This document shows positions 33,380 to 42,468 of a stretch of DNA of 64,000 nucleotides, one piece after another. Origin of the DNA: Couchioplanes azureus (lineage in GTDB: Bacteria; Actinomycetota; Actinomycetes; Mycobacteriales; Micromonosporaceae); the NCBI RefSeq assembly GCF_014648355.1, contig NZ_BMQY01000005.1:496001-560000 (forward strand), in the 5' to 3' direction. The position numbers were made by a program, and so were the translations under genes. The notes below the pieces were generated by a model. That model saw only the letters and a list, made by a program, of their open reading frames with translations, was not told where the DNA came from and did no database searches. Within the stretch, counting starts at the first letter, position 1. Each line of letters starts with the position of its first letter.

Positions 33380-34690
33380 TTGAACACTGTCGCACGCCGA
33401 AGCGCAGTAGCGCTCGGTGCCGCCTTCGCCCTGGCGGCAACGCTCGCCGCACCGGCCGCCGCCGCCGAGCCCGGCGTCGAGCCGGCCACCGTCACCCGGA
33501 CCGTGAACGCGGGCACCGAGTTCACGGTCAACAAGACGGTGCACACCCCGGCCATCCCCCCGAAGCCCGACGTCGTCCTCCTGGTCGACACCACCGGCTC
33601 GATGGGCGGGGCGATCGCCAACGTACGGGACAACTTGCACTCGGTCATCACCACCGTACGGGCCAGCCAGCCGTCGGCCCAGTTCGCCGTGGCGTCGTAC
33701 CGCGACGACAGCGACGGCGCCGAACTGTTCCGGGTGCGGCAGAACCTGACCGCCGATGAGGCCGCCGTGCAGGCCGGGGTCGACTCCCTCGTCGCGGACG
33801 GCGGCGGCGACCTGCCCGAGGCCTGGGTGAACGGCCTCTTCCAGGTCAGCACCGGAGCGATCGACTACCGTGCCGGCAGCAGCCGGATCGTGGTCCTGGT
33901 CGGCGACGCGCCCAGCCACGACCCGAGCGTCGGGCACCACCTCACCGACGCCATCGCCGAGCTGACCGCCGATCACGCGCGGGTGGTGGCGGTGAACGTC
34001 GGCGCCCTCGACTCGGAGGGCCAGGCCACCGCGGTGGTGAACGCGACCGGCGGTTCGCTGGTGCCGGTCAGCGCTGACGGCGTGAGCGCGGCCATCCTCG
34101 CCGGCCTGCGCGACCTGGACGTCACGGTCACCCCCAAGGCCGTGTGCGACAGCGGCCTGACGGCGACGTTCGACAAGCCGGAGGTCACCGTGACCAGCGG
34201 CACCGACGCCTCCTTCGCCGAAACTCTGACGGTGGCGGCCACAGCCACCCAGGGCGCCACCCTGCACTGCACGGTGACCTTCCTGCTCAACGGCGCCCCG
34301 GCGGGCGACGCCTTCGTCCAGCACGTCTCGGTCACGGTGAACGACACCACGCCGCCGGTCGCGACCTGCGTGCCGGGCACGAATCCGGCCGGCGGTACGC
34401 CCGCCTCCACCAACCCGGACGGCTTCTACACCATCGGCGCCACCGACGCGATCGACTCCACCGTGGACGTGTACATCCGGGACACCGCCAGCTCGGCGGA
34501 GTTCGGCCCGTACCCGAGCGGCACCCGGATCAAGCTGGTCCAGGCGCCCGGGGCCACCCCGAACGTCAAGCCGGGCACCGGAACCGTGGATTACAAGGTC
34601 ACGCTGAAGGGTGACGCCAGCATCGTCGGCATCGATGACGCGCACAACTCCTCGGCCGCAGTGACCTGCACGGTCCCGCCGAAGAAGTAA
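33380..34690 (+). CDS. secreted von Willebrand factor A-domain protein
   Basis: A 436-aa exported protein with a signal peptide at residues 1-29. A vWA domain spans about 63-260 with a metal-ion-dependent adhesion site (D-T-T-G-S-M near residue 70, i.e. D-x-T-x-S), plus V-G-D-A-P-S-H-D. Two Ig-like/beta-sandwich stretches follow (about 265-330 and 330-430), each with a cysteine pair. The start is TTG 33380 with T-A-G-G-A-G at 33368-33373. It probably binds a protein or matrix ligand outside the cell. A strong terminator follows. Confidence 0.8.
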   Translation: MNTVARRSAVALGAAFALAATLAAPAAAAEPGVEPATVTRTVNAGTEFTVNKTVHTPAIPPKPDVVLLVDTTGSMGGAIANVRDNLHSVITTVRASQPSAQFAVASYRDDSDGAELFRVRQNLTADEAAVQAGVDSLVADGGGDLPEAWVNGLFQVSTGAIDYRAGSSRIVVLVGDAPSHDPSVGHHLTDAIAELTADHARVVAVNVGALDSEGQATAVVNATGGSLVPVSADGVSAAILAGLRDLDVTVTPKAVCDSGLTATFDKPEVTVTSGTDASFAETLTVAATATQGATLHCTVTFLLNGAPAGDAFVQHVSVTVNDTTPPVATCVPGTNPAGGTPASTNPDGFYTIGATDAIDSTVDVYIRDTASSAEFGPYPSGTRIKLVQAPGATPNVKPGTGTVDYKVTLKGDASIVGIDDAHNSSAAVTCTVPPKK

Positions 34691-34706
34691 CACGACTGCA
34701 CGACCG

Positions 34707-34734
34707 CAGGGGTGGCTCCGACGAGCCACCCCTG
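34707..34734. terminator. hairpin terminator after the vWA gene
   Basis: A perfect 12-bp stem (34707-34718 with 34723-34734) around CGAC, 17 bases beyond the stop codon. Confidence 0.8.
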
Positions 34735-34811
34735 TGTCGCGTACCGGCCGGATCGCCGCATCGCGAGCCGGGCCTGAACGCGGCAGGGACGGTGGCTGAC
34801 ACAATGGGCCG

Positions 34812-35417
34812 ATGCTCTGGCCGGTCCTTCTCCTCGGCGGTTGTTGTCATCCCGACACCATCTGGTGTCCGGGCGAGCGGGTGGAGACCCGGCTGCACTG
34901 GGTCGACGACCCGGATCTCCCCGCCGAGCTGGTGCTGCACCAGGTCGGCGTGCGCGCCGGAACGTGGCTCGACGCCGACCGGAAGCCCTGGGCGCAAATG
35001 ATCGAGGCCGGTGACCTCCGCGCGCTCCGGCAGGGCGACCACCGGGCCGGCGACCTGGTGCTGGACGGGTGCCTGATGGTCGACGCCTACCCCGTGCTCA
35101 CCGGCGACTTGCCCCTCACGGCCGGCGTCGTGCGGCGGGTCCGGGTGGTGCAGGACCTGCACGAGCAAGGCGCCGAATACTGGGTCCGCCGCCCCGGAGG
35201 CGTGCGCCTGATCGACGTCCCCGATGCCGACCCGGACCACCTCCGCGACGACCCGGACCTGTGCGAACCGACGCCCTCCGACTGGGAACCCGACCCCGAG
35301 AAGCTACGGATCTTCAGTCCCGAGCAGTACTACGCACTGGTCCGCGACCAGCTGCCCGCAGAGCAGTGGCAGGCCCGCGGCTTCCTCGTCGACCTGGACG
35401 TCGCCGGTCCCGCATGA
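34812..35417 (+). CDS. hypothetical protein
   Basis: A 201-aa, acidic, Asp/Leu-rich protein. The N terminus has a short hydrophobic stretch and clustered cysteines (G-G-C-C-H-P-D-T-I-W-C). The body is alternating strand/helix with a PEQYYALVRDQLPAEQW helix near the end. It is not obviously exported because the N terminus lacks basic residues. No family recognised. It is convergent with the QorB-like gene, 13 bases apart. Confidence 0.6.
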   Translation: MLWPVLLLGGCCHPDTIWCPGERVETRLHWVDDPDLPAELVLHQVGVRAGTWLDADRKPWAQMIEAGDLRALRQGDHRAGDLVLDGCLMVDAYPVLTGDLPLTAGVVRRVRVVQDLHEQGAEYWVRRPGGVRLIDVPDADPDHLRDDPDLCEPTPSDWEPDPEKLRIFSPEQYYALVRDQLPAEQWQARGFLVDLDVAGPA

Positions 35418-35430
35418 CGACCCTGACGGG

Positions 35431-36294
35431 TCAGTGGTGCAGGGCGGCGGTGACGGCTTCGCGGAGGCCGGTGGTGGGGCGGCCGAGCAGGGCGGCGAGG
35501 TCACCCGTCACGGTTTGCAGCGCACCCTGGGCGACCTTCACGTCCGCGTCGACCAGCAGGTCGACCAGGAAGCCGGGCAGCCCGGCGCCGGTGAGGATGT
35601 CGGCGTACTGCGGGGCGGGCAGGTCGGTGTAGACGACGGGCTTGCCGGAGACCGCGGCGGCCTCGGCGGCGAGTTCGCCCAGCGTCCATGCGGTGTCGCC
35701 GGTGAGCTCGTACACGCGGCCGGCCTGGGGCTGCTCGGCGGCCAGCACGACGGCGGCGGCCTCGGCCAGGTCGGCGCGGGTGGCCGAGGCGATGCGGCCG
35801 TCGCCGGCGGCACCCACGATCGCGCCGCGGTCGACAGCGCCGGCCAGCCCCGCGGTGTAGTTCTCGGTGTACCAGCCGTTGCGGAGCAGCACCGTGGGCA
35901 GGCCCGACGCGGCGAGCGCCCGTTCGGTGTCGCGGTGGACCCGCGCGAGGTTGATCGGGTTGGTGTCGGCGCCGGCGATCGAGGTGTACGCGATCAGGCC
36001 CACACCGGCGGACTGCGCCGCGTGCACGACCGCCCGGTGCTGGACGATGCGCAGGTCGTCCGGTCCGTTGGCCGAGACGAACAGCAGCTTGCCGGCGCCC
36101 TGGAAGGCGGCCGTCAGGGTCTCGGGCCGGTCGTAGTCGGCCTCGCGGACCTGCACACCGCGGGCGGCCAGGTCGGCGGCCTTCTGCGGAGTGCGCACCG
36201 CCGCCGCGATCTGCTGCGCGGGCACACCCTGCTTGATCAGGTGCTCGATCGCCAGGCGGCCGAACTGCCCGGTGGCTCCGGTGACAACGATCAT
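35431..36294 (-). CDS. NmrA/QorB-like NAD(P)-dependent oxidoreductase
   Basis: A 287-aa atypical short-chain dehydrogenase. Residues 1-20 carry the Rossmann motif V-T-G-A-T-G-Q-F-G (G-x-x-G-x-x-G). YTSIAGADTN lies near residue 107, and the family's helix H-R-D-T-E-R-A-L-A-A-S-G-L-P near 124, as in NAD(P)H:quinone oxidoreductase QorB (YtfG). It probably reduces quinones or senses the NADPH ratio. The start is ATG 36294, opening M-I-V-V-T-G; a longer frame lacks similarity. It is divergent from an HxlR regulator 146 bases away, the same pairing as ytfG/ytfH and qorA/qorR. Confidence 0.85.
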   Translation of the reverse strand: MIVVTGATGQFGRLAIEHLIKQGVPAQQIAAAVRTPQKAADLAARGVQVREADYDRPETLTAAFQGAGKLLFVSANGPDDLRIVQHRAVVHAAQSAGVGLIAYTSIAGADTNPINLARVHRDTERALAASGLPTVLLRNGWYTENYTAGLAGAVDRGAIVGAAGDGRIASATRADLAEAAAVVLAAEQPQAGRVYELTGDTAWTLGELAAEAAAVSGKPVVYTDLPAPQYADILTGAGLPGFLVDLLVDADVKVAQGALQTVTGDLAALLGRPTTGLREAVTAALHH

Positions 36295-36380
36295 CGTTTG
36301 CTCCCACATCACATCCAGGAGTGCCGGGCCGGTCCCGGTCACGGGGTCGCAGTGCGGCCCCTTGCTCCTCACTCACCGTA

Positions 36381-36408
36381 CGCTAACTTTTTGAAAGCGC
36401 AAACTTTT
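36381..36408. promoter_or_regulatory. direct-repeat operator in the QorB/HxlR divergent gap
   Basis: CGCTAACTTTT at 36381-36391 is repeated as CGCAAACTTTT at 36398-36408, a 17-bp step. The stretch between them contains CTTTTTGAAAG, a small palindrome. It is unusually A/T-rich for this chromosome and lies 33 bases before the HxlR start, so it is the likely site of autoregulation and control of the reductase gene. Confidence 0.55.
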
Positions 36409-36440
36409 CCGCAGTGCTGTGAGGTAGGTAGCATGGGGGA

Positions 36441-36827
36441 ATGGACACGGCAACCACCACCTCGGCCTTCGACGTCTTCGCCCGGGGCTGCCCGTCCCGG
36501 CCCGTGCTCGAGCACCTCACGGGCCGCTGGGGAGTCCTGGTCCTCGCGGCGCTGTCCGAGGGGCCGGCGCGGTTCAACGCGCTGCGCCGGCGCGTCGACG
36601 GGATCAGCGAGAAGATGCTGGCCCAGACCGTGCAGGCCCTGGAACGCGACGGCTTCGTCCACCGGGAGGTCCACGCCGTCATGCCGCCGCGGGTGCAGTA
36701 CAGCCTGACCGACCTCGGCAGCACCACCACGACCAAACTGCTCGACCTGATCCGCCACCTGGAAACCCACATGCCCGAGGTCCTCGCCGCACAGCACCGT
36801 CACGAACAACAGACGAGCAGCGACTGA
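36441..36827 (+). CDS. HxlR-family transcriptional regulator
   Basis: A 128-aa MarR-like winged-helix regulator of the HxlR family. It has the N-terminal cysteine in R-G-C-P-S-R-P (residue 17), the core LTGRWGVLVLAALSEGPARF, recognition region LRRRVDGISEKMLAQTVQAL, and wing R-x-V-H-A-V-M-P-P-R-V-Q-Y-S-L-T. In QorR and YodB-type members the N-terminal Cys senses quinones or aldehydes; here it is conserved. It most likely represses the divergent oxidoreductase gene and is released by electrophiles. Confidence 0.9.
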   Translation: MDTATTTSAFDVFARGCPSRPVLEHLTGRWGVLVLAALSEGPARFNALRRRVDGISEKMLAQTVQALERDGFVHREVHAVMPPRVQYSLTDLGSTTTTKLLDLIRHLETHMPEVLAAQHRHEQQTSSD

Positions 36828-36850
36828 CGGCACGGACAGCAGACACGCTC

Positions 36851-36867
36851 CCAGCCGCTACGGCTGG
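36851..36867. terminator. short bidirectional hairpin
   Basis: CCAGCCG pairs with CGGCTGG around CTA, spanning the stop codon of the leftward gene and lying 24 bases after the HxlR stop. It would serve both convergent genes. Confidence 0.5.
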
Positions 36868-38138
36868 TGGAGGAGCACGAATCTCGCGTCGGCGGGCCGG
36901 CCGTTGCGCCAGCAGCGCACGCCCACGGTGGTGGAGTCGCCGAGTTGCTCGACCGAATGCGCCACGGCGCAGTAGGCGGAGCCGCCGTACCCGGAGACCT
37001 GCGCCTGGCCTCGGCTCGCGCTGAAGCCGGCCAGTTCCACCCGGTAGCTGCCCGGTCCCGTACGTTGCACCATGATGTCGTGTCCGGTGGAGTTGTACTG
37101 ATAGCTCATCATGGGCGTGTACCGCGGCGCATGCTCGTCGTCGGCCCAGAGCTGAGCGCCGGGCACTCTGAGGTCCGGCCGGGACGCCAGCTCCACGGTG
37201 TACGTCGCGGTGAAGCCCGTGTCCACTGCGACGCCTGCCGCGTCCGTACAGTGCACTTTGGCCATGAGGAAGCGCTTGCCGGTCTCCTTGTTCCGCCAGG
37301 AGTTCCACATCCTCGGATTGCACACCCTTGGCACGGGCCCCAGGGAGGTCACCTTGACCACGCCCGGCGCTCCGTTGTCCACGGATTGCTGAATGTCCTC
37401 GAGGAAGATCTCGTACTCGCCGACCGCCTCGCGTTCCACCGAGACGGAGGAGCTGAAGGAGTTGAAGGAGTAGTTGGGGTCGGGCACGAACGGTGACGCG
37501 GATCCGGCGTCATAGCGCAGATAGGCGAGGGCACCGGTGCCCGCCCGGGCCTGCAGGAAGCGCAGGGTGAAGCCCGAGTCCCGGGGCGTCCCGCGCTGGT
37601 CGGAGCAGACCACCCGGGCGTCGAGGTCCTTGCCGTTCTCGGCCATGCCCCATCCGTCGGTACCGCAGACCCGCGCGCCGTCGCTGACCGCGGTGACCTC
37701 GACGGTTCCCCCGTCGACCCCGAGGTTCTCCAGGCGTACGTCGTAGCGACCGGGGCCGCGCCGGGTCACCCGGTTGTCGGCATCGCGGGAGTTGCAGGCG
37801 CGCGCGACCGACGGCCGGGTCTTGGCGGCCTCCGGGGTGTCGATCACGACGTAGCCACCGACCAGCAGATCGGGCTCGGCCGTCGTCGACATGCCGCAGA
37901 CCGGGCGCCGGGCGGCCATGCCGGCGCTCGTCTGGTCTATCAACCAGGCCACACCGCCCGCCACGAAGCCGGCCACCGTGATGGCGAACCCGGCCGCGGC
38001 GATCCACTTCTCCAGGCTCCAGTCGGGCAACCGCCGCCTGAGGCGCTCGAGCCGGGAACGAGGAGGCGGCTTGGGGCGGCGACCTGCCGGAAGTTTGACC
38101 GGAGAACCGGCGGTCCTACCGTTTCGCGGCGAAGGCAA
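36858..38138 (-). CDS. membrane-anchored protein with three repeated extracytoplasmic domains
   Basis: A protein of about 426 aa. A basic, Pro-rich cytoplasmic N terminus is followed by one membrane helix near residues 50-70 (WIAAAGFAITVAGFVAGG). Three extracytoplasmic domains of about 95 residues follow, each with G-x-Y-x-[VI]-x-L-x-x, a V-x-V-[TS] strand, a cysteine, then V-x-C-x-D and a final F strand: one disulfide per repeat. No family is recognised. No ATG exists ahead of the helix; TTG 38138, 26 bases after the upstream lipoprotein stop, is the most reasonable start, while the open frame continues through the repeats of that gene. The two are probably one operon. Confidence 0.7.
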   Translation of the reverse strand: MPSPRNGRTAGSPVKLPAGRRPKPPPRSRLERLRRRLPDWSLEKWIAAAGFAITVAGFVAGGVAWLIDQTSAGMAARRPVCGMSTTAEPDLLVGGYVVIDTPEAAKTRPSVARACNSRDADNRVTRRGPGRYDVRLENLGVDGGTVEVTAVSDGARVCGTDGWGMAENGKDLDARVVCSDQRGTPRDSGFTLRFLQARAGTGALAYLRYDAGSASPFVPDPNYSFNSFSSSVSVEREAVGEYEIFLEDIQQSVDNGAPGVVKVTSLGPVPRVCNPRMWNSWRNKETGKRFLMAKVHCTDAAGVAVDTGFTATYTVELASRPDLRVPGAQLWADDEHAPRYTPMMSYQYNSTGHDIMVQRTGPGSYRVELAGFSASRGQAQVSGYGGSAYCAVAHSVEQLGDSTTVGVRCWRNGRPADARFVLLHQP

Positions 38139-38163
38139 CGGAGTTCCCGTCAGCTGCCGGCGG

Positions 38164-38856
38164 CTAACAGCCGGTGTTCTGCATGCCGCCGGCCGGATCA
38201 CCCGGCATCGTCGCGCCACCGGCGTCCTGCATACCTCCGGCGGGATCACCCGGCATCGTCGCGCCACCGGCGTCCTGCATACCTCCGGCGGGATCACCCG
38301 GCATCGTCGCGCCACCGGCGTCCTGCATGCCCCCGGCGGGATCACCCGGCATCGTCGCGCCACCGGCGTCCTGCATACCTCCGACCGGACCACCCGGCAT
38401 CGTCCGGCAGACGGCGTCCCGCCGTGTGGCGTCGCCCCGGTTCACCATCTGCTCGCCGGTGTCCCGCTCGGTGGCGCCGGAACCGTCGTTCGAGCCTCCG
38501 CCGTCCGTGTTTTCTGATTCCTTTTTAATGACGTCCTTGTCGGGCTTTGTGATGGCATTCCGCTCGCGTGGAGGCGTGATGCCTTTGTCGTCATCCGGCA
38601 TCGTGCCCCGGTACGGGGTTTTCGGCATGGTGCCCCGGCGCCCCGCACCGTCCGATGTCTTCGTCCCGCTCTGCGGAGGCCGCGCCTCTCGGCCACCGGC
38701 GTCCGTGCTCCTGCCCGATGGGGCCGGCGCCGCACCCGGTGGCGACGTCGACGCATCCGTGGACTGGCCGCAGGCGGCGAGCAGGACACCGGCGACAAGG
38801 CCGGCGAAGAACACTCCCCACCGGCGCGGATGTCCCGAAGAGGCTGCTTTCGTCAT
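38164..38856 (-). CDS. lipoprotein with 16-aa tandem repeats
   Basis: A 230-aa lipoprotein. It has a signal peptide with lipobox L-L-A-A-C (Cys29), then a Gly/Ser/Thr/Pro-rich low-complexity stretch. T-M-P-x-x-x-x-R-G-T-M-P elements come next, then about four and a half 16-residue repeats MPGDPAGGMQDAGGAT, ending N-T-G-C with a C-terminal cysteine. The extended, Met-rich repeat region probably spans the cell wall and might bind copper through its paired methionines. No family recognised. It precedes the membrane-anchored repeat protein on the same strand. Confidence 0.7.
   Translation of the reverse strand: MTKAASSGHPRRWGVFFAGLVAGVLLAACGQSTDASTSPPGAAPAPSGRSTDAGGREARPPQSGTKTSDGAGRRGTMPKTPYRGTMPDDDKGITPPRERNAITKPDKDVIKKESENTDGGGSNDGSGATERDTGEQMVNRGDATRRDAVCRTMPGGPVGGMQDAGGATMPGDPAGGMQDAGGATMPGDPAGGMQDAGGATMPGDPAGGMQDAGGATMPGDPAGGMQNTGC
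38196..38400 (-). repeat. 48-bp tandem repeats in the lipoprotein gene
   Basis: More than four copies of a 48-bp unit, nearly identical at DNA level, encode MPGDPAGGMQDAGGAT. All frames are open through the block, so the downstream gene's frame also continues into it. Likely to vary in copy number. Confidence 0.85.
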
Positions 38857-39183
38857 GGACGAGCTCCCATCGACCCCGTTGCCGCACCGATCCCAGGACA
38901 GCTACCGCGGTCCATATTCGTGACGGCGAGTGGTTGAAGGGTAGCTCAGGGTGTCCAGTCGCGGTGTACCGCGAGCGAGCGACATCGCCTCGGCGCGTGC
39001 CGCCGGGGCGTCGAACCAGGCCGCCACCGGGACGACACGCCCCGTTTACCGAGGTCGATCTCGTCATATCGATGACGGTGCTCTAGTGTCATCCGACATT
39101 CGAATTCTGTCCTCCCTCGATCGGGGCCGGGAGCCGGCCCGCACTCGCGGGGGTCGCGTCATTCATATTGGAGGTCGGGTCCG
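38857..39183. other. 327-base divergent promoter region
   Basis: No gene is visible. It separates the leftward lipoprotein gene from the rightward nuclease gene and must carry both promoters. TTGGAGG at 39168-39174 is the ribosome-binding site of the nuclease gene. I see no clear operator. Confidence 0.5.
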
Positions 39184-42100
39184 TTGTCCCCTGCGCTCAT
39201 GAGGCGTTCAATCATCGGGACCGTTGCACTGTCCTTGTCCATCGCCGGGACCGCCGCTCCGGCGTTCGCCAACCCGGCCGGGACCGGCCTGGTCATCAGT
39301 GAGGTCTACGTCAACGGAGGCTCCTCCGGGGCCACCTACAGCAACAAGTTCGTCGAGCTCTTCAACCCCACCGCGAGCGCGATCCCCCTGGCGGGGAACA
39401 CTCTGCAGTACCGGTCCGCGACAAGCACCGGCACGCCGAGCGGCTCGCAGGTGTTCGCGCTGTCGGGGTCGGTGGCCGCGAACGGCCGCTTCCTGGTCCA
39501 GCTGCCCGGTAACGGCGCGAGCACGAACCCGGGCGCGGCGCTGCCCACGCCCGACCTGAACGCCGGCGCCGGCCTCAACCCGGGCGGCGCCGGTGGCACC
39601 CTCTACCTGGTCGCGGGCGCCACGGGCGTGCCGCCCACCGATGCCGCGGTCATCGACCGGATCGGCTGGGGCACCAGCAACGCACCGGAGGGCACGGCGG
39701 CGACCGGTAACTCGATCGTCCTGAGCTACCAGCGCGCCTCCGGCGGTGCGGACACCGACAACAACGCCACCGACTTCACGACGGCCGCGCCTACGCCGCA
39801 GAACTCCTCGGACGGCGGCACGACGACGCCGGCGTCCGTGACGGTGACCAACCCCGGCACGCAGAACGCGACGACCGGCACGGAGATCACGCCGCTCACG
39901 CTGAAGGCGACGGGCGGGAGCACCCCGTACACCTGGACGGCGGTTGATCTTCCGGCCGGCCTCACGATCTCGGACGCGGGTGTCGTCTCGGGCACCCCGA
40001 CCACGGCGGGCACCTCGAAGGTGACCGTGACCGCGACGGACTCGGCCGGGGAGAGCGGCTCCGCGACGTTCGACTTCCAGGTGGGTGCGCCGCCGGCGGT
40101 CGTGACGATCGCCCAGGTCCAGGGCACCGACACCGACACCTCCCCGTACGCGGGCCGGGCCGTCACCACCGAGGGCGTCGTGACCGCCACCTACCCGACC
40201 GGCGGCTTCAACGGCTTCTTCGTCGAGACCGGCGGGGCGGGCGGCGACGACGCCACGCCGGGCGCCTCGGACGCCGTGTTCGTGTTCGGCTCGCAGTCGG
40301 CCGCGCAGGTGGCCGTCGGCGACTCGGTGCGGGTGACCGGCAAGGTGACCGAGTTCCAGGGCCTGACCGAGATCACCGGTCCGGTCGTGACCAAGCTCGA
40401 CACGCCGCTGCCGGCCGTGCGGCCGGCCGCGCTGCCGTGGGCGCAGCTCACCACCGACGCGCAGAAGGAGGCCCACGAGGGCGAGCTCCTCGCGCCGCAG
40501 GGCACCTTCACCGTGACCGACAACTACGACGCCAACTACCACGGCTCGTTCACGCTGGCCGCCGGCGACAAGCCGCTGCACCAGCCGACCGACGTCGGGC
40601 GCGCCGGCAGTGCCGAGGCGCACGCCGCGGTCGCCGACAATGCCGCCCGCACGATCACCCTCGACGACGCGTCGACCACGAACTACAGCACGAGCGCCAA
40701 CAGCGGCCGCCCGCTGCCGTGGCTCACCCCGGACAACCCGGTCAGCGTCGGGTCGAAGGTGACGTTCCACCAGCCGGTCGTGCTCGACTACCGGTTCTCG
40801 CTGTGGAACTTCCAGCCGACCGCACAGGTCACCGGCGACGGCTCGGCCGTGGCGACGTTCAGCGACATGCGCGGCGGCAAGCAGCAGCCGGCCGCGCTCG
40901 GCGGCACCGGGCGCCTGGCCACCTTCAACGTGCAGAACTACTTCCCGATGACCGGCGAGCGGTACGTCGGCGCCGGGCTCGGCACCTGCACCTACTACAA
41001 CGACCGGGCCGGCAACCACATCACCGTGAACCGCTGCTCCGGCCCCGACAACAGCCCCGGCCCGCGCGGCGCGGCGGACGCGGCCAGCTTCGCGCGCCAG
41101 CAGTCGAAGATCGTCACCGGTATCAACCGGCTCGGCGCGAGCATCGTCCTGCTGGAGGAGGTCGAGAACTCGGTGAAGTTCGGCGAGCCGCGCGACACCG
41201 CGCTCGCCGGCCTGGTCGACGCGCTCAACGCGGCCGCCGGCTCGGCGGTGTGGGCGTACGTGCCGTCGCCGGCCGCCGAGCAGCTGCCGCCGCTGAGCCA
41301 GCAGGACGTCATCCGTACCGCGTTCATCTACAAGAAGGCGGAGATCGCGCCGGTCGGTTCGTCGGTGGTGCTGACCACCGAGTCGGACCCGGGTGAGCCG
41401 TTCTCGATCGCGCGCCAGCCGATGGCCCAGGGCTTCAAGAAGGCCGGAGCCGGCGACAACGACGCCTTCCTCGTCGTGGCCAACCACTGGAAGTCGAAGA
41501 GCCCCGGCACCCCGCTGTACCCCGGCGACGAGGAGGACAAGTCGTCCCCGGCGGCCAACCAGGGCGCCTTCAACGAGACCCGGGTACGCGAGGCCGAGGC
41601 CGTGATCACGTTCGCCGCGCAGACGGCGGACACCCTGCGCACCAACCGGATCTTCCTGCTCGGCGACTTCAACGCCTACACCCACGAGGACCCGATGGAG
41701 AAGCTGTACGCGGCCGGCTACACCGACCTCGGCAGCACCTTCGCCCCGGACGACCACACGTACATGTACAACGGCCTGGCGGGTTCGCTAGACCACGTGC
41801 TCGCCAGCCCGGCCGCCAAGGCCATGGTCACCGGCGTGGACGTGTGGGAGATCAACGCGCAGGAGGCGGTGGCGTTCAACTACAGCCGCTACAACTACAA
41901 CGCGACGCTGCTGTTCAACGGCGACGACCCGTTCGCCGCGTCCGACCACAACCCGGAGATCGTCGGCCTGAACCTGCCGTCGACCCCGGCGTGGAACGCC
42001 AAGAAGATCTACAACACCGGCGACCTCGTCAGCTACCAGGGTGCGACGTGGCGCGCCCTGTGGTGGACGGCCCTGCTGCCGCCCGGCTCACCGTACGGCG

Positions 42101-42276
42101 CCTGGGAGGAGATCGCATCCACCTTCGACGGCACCGCGGTCTGGACGCCCTCGCGCATCTTCAAGGCCGGGGACACCGCCGTCTACCAGGGCAAGAAGTA
42201 CGTCGCCAAGTGGTGGACCCGCAACCAGAAGCCGACGACCTCCGCGGTCTCGGGCCCCTGGAAGCCCGCCGCCTGA
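39184..42276 (+). CDS. ExeM/NucH-like extracellular endonuclease with chitin-binding modules
   Basis: A 1030-aa exported protein. The signal peptide (about residues 1-30) is followed by a lamin-tail (LTD) domain at about 35-200 (LVISEVYVNGGSSG ... NKFVELFNP). A putative-Ig/YDG-like domain follows at about 215-300 and an OB-fold-like segment at about 305-480. An endonuclease/exonuclease/phosphatase domain spans about 570-940 with LLEEVEN, L-L-G-D-F-N-A-Y and A-S-D-H-N-P active-site blocks. Two C-terminal CBM5/12-type carbohydrate-binding modules (WNAKKIYNTGDLVSYQG and W-T-P-S-R-I-F-K-A-G-D) end the protein. It probably degrades extracellular DNA while bound to chitin-like polymer. Start TTG 39184 is preferred over ATG 39199 because GGAGG is 9 bases ahead. 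Confidence 0.85.
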   Translation: MSPALMRRSIIGTVALSLSIAGTAAPAFANPAGTGLVISEVYVNGGSSGATYSNKFVELFNPTASAIPLAGNTLQYRSATSTGTPSGSQVFALSGSVAANGRFLVQLPGNGASTNPGAALPTPDLNAGAGLNPGGAGGTLYLVAGATGVPPTDAAVIDRIGWGTSNAPEGTAATGNSIVLSYQRASGGADTDNNATDFTTAAPTPQNSSDGGTTTPASVTVTNPGTQNATTGTEITPLTLKATGGSTPYTWTAVDLPAGLTISDAGVVSGTPTTAGTSKVTVTATDSAGESGSATFDFQVGAPPAVVTIAQVQGTDTDTSPYAGRAVTTEGVVTATYPTGGFNGFFVETGGAGGDDATPGASDAVFVFGSQSAAQVAVGDSVRVTGKVTEFQGLTEITGPVVTKLDTPLPAVRPAALPWAQLTTDAQKEAHEGELLAPQGTFTVTDNYDANYHGSFTLAAGDKPLHQPTDVGRAGSAEAHAAVADNAARTITLDDASTTNYSTSANSGRPLPWLTPDNPVSVGSKVTFHQPVVLDYRFSLWNFQPTAQVTGDGSAVATFSDMRGGKQQPAALGGTGRLATFNVQNYFPMTGERYVGAGLGTCTYYNDRAGNHITVNRCSGPDNSPGPRGAADAASFARQQSKIVTGINRLGASIVLLEEVENSVKFGEPRDTALAGLVDALNAAAGSAVWAYVPSPAAEQLPPLSQQDVIRTAFIYKKAEIAPVGSSVVLTTESDPGEPFSIARQPMAQGFKKAGAGDNDAFLVVANHWKSKSPGTPLYPGDEEDKSSPAANQGAFNETRVREAEAVITFAAQTADTLRTNRIFLLGDFNAYTHEDPMEKLYAAGYTDLGSTFAPDDHTYMYNGLAGSLDHVLASPAAKAMVTGVDVWEINAQEAVAFNYSRYNYNATLLFNGDDPFAASDHNPEIVGLNLPSTPAWNAKKIYNTGDLVSYQGATWRALWWTALLPPGSPYGAWEEIASTFDGTAVWTPSRIFKAGDTAVYQGKKYVAKWWTRNQKPTTSAVSGPWKPAA

Positions 42277-42294
42277 CGCACCAGGTAACCGTCC

Positions 42295-42324
42295 GGGCCG
42301 CCTTCGCTTCGCCGAGGGCGGCCC
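42295..42324 (+). terminator. hairpin terminator after the ExeM-like gene
   Basis: GGGCCGCC (42295-42302) pairs with GGCGGCCC (42317-42324), 18 bases beyond the stop. Confidence 0.6.
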
Positions 42325-42468
42325 GTTCCACTCCTCCGAACGGTCAGCTGCCATCGGCGATCGGCCACCTGCTCGGGCCACCCGGTCATCGGGATCGCCG
42401 TGGCGACGCTCAAGCGCCCGCGCCGAGCGCCGAAGTTCAGCGGCGGACCGGAGCGTTGAGGAGCCGTC

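Noticed and set aside
38139..38393. Upstream extension of the triple-domain membrane protein through the 48-bp repeats
   Set aside because: The extension translates as Cys/Arg/Pro repeats in a frame other than the well-formed lipoprotein; no start or ribosome-binding site favours it, so TTG 38138 was used.
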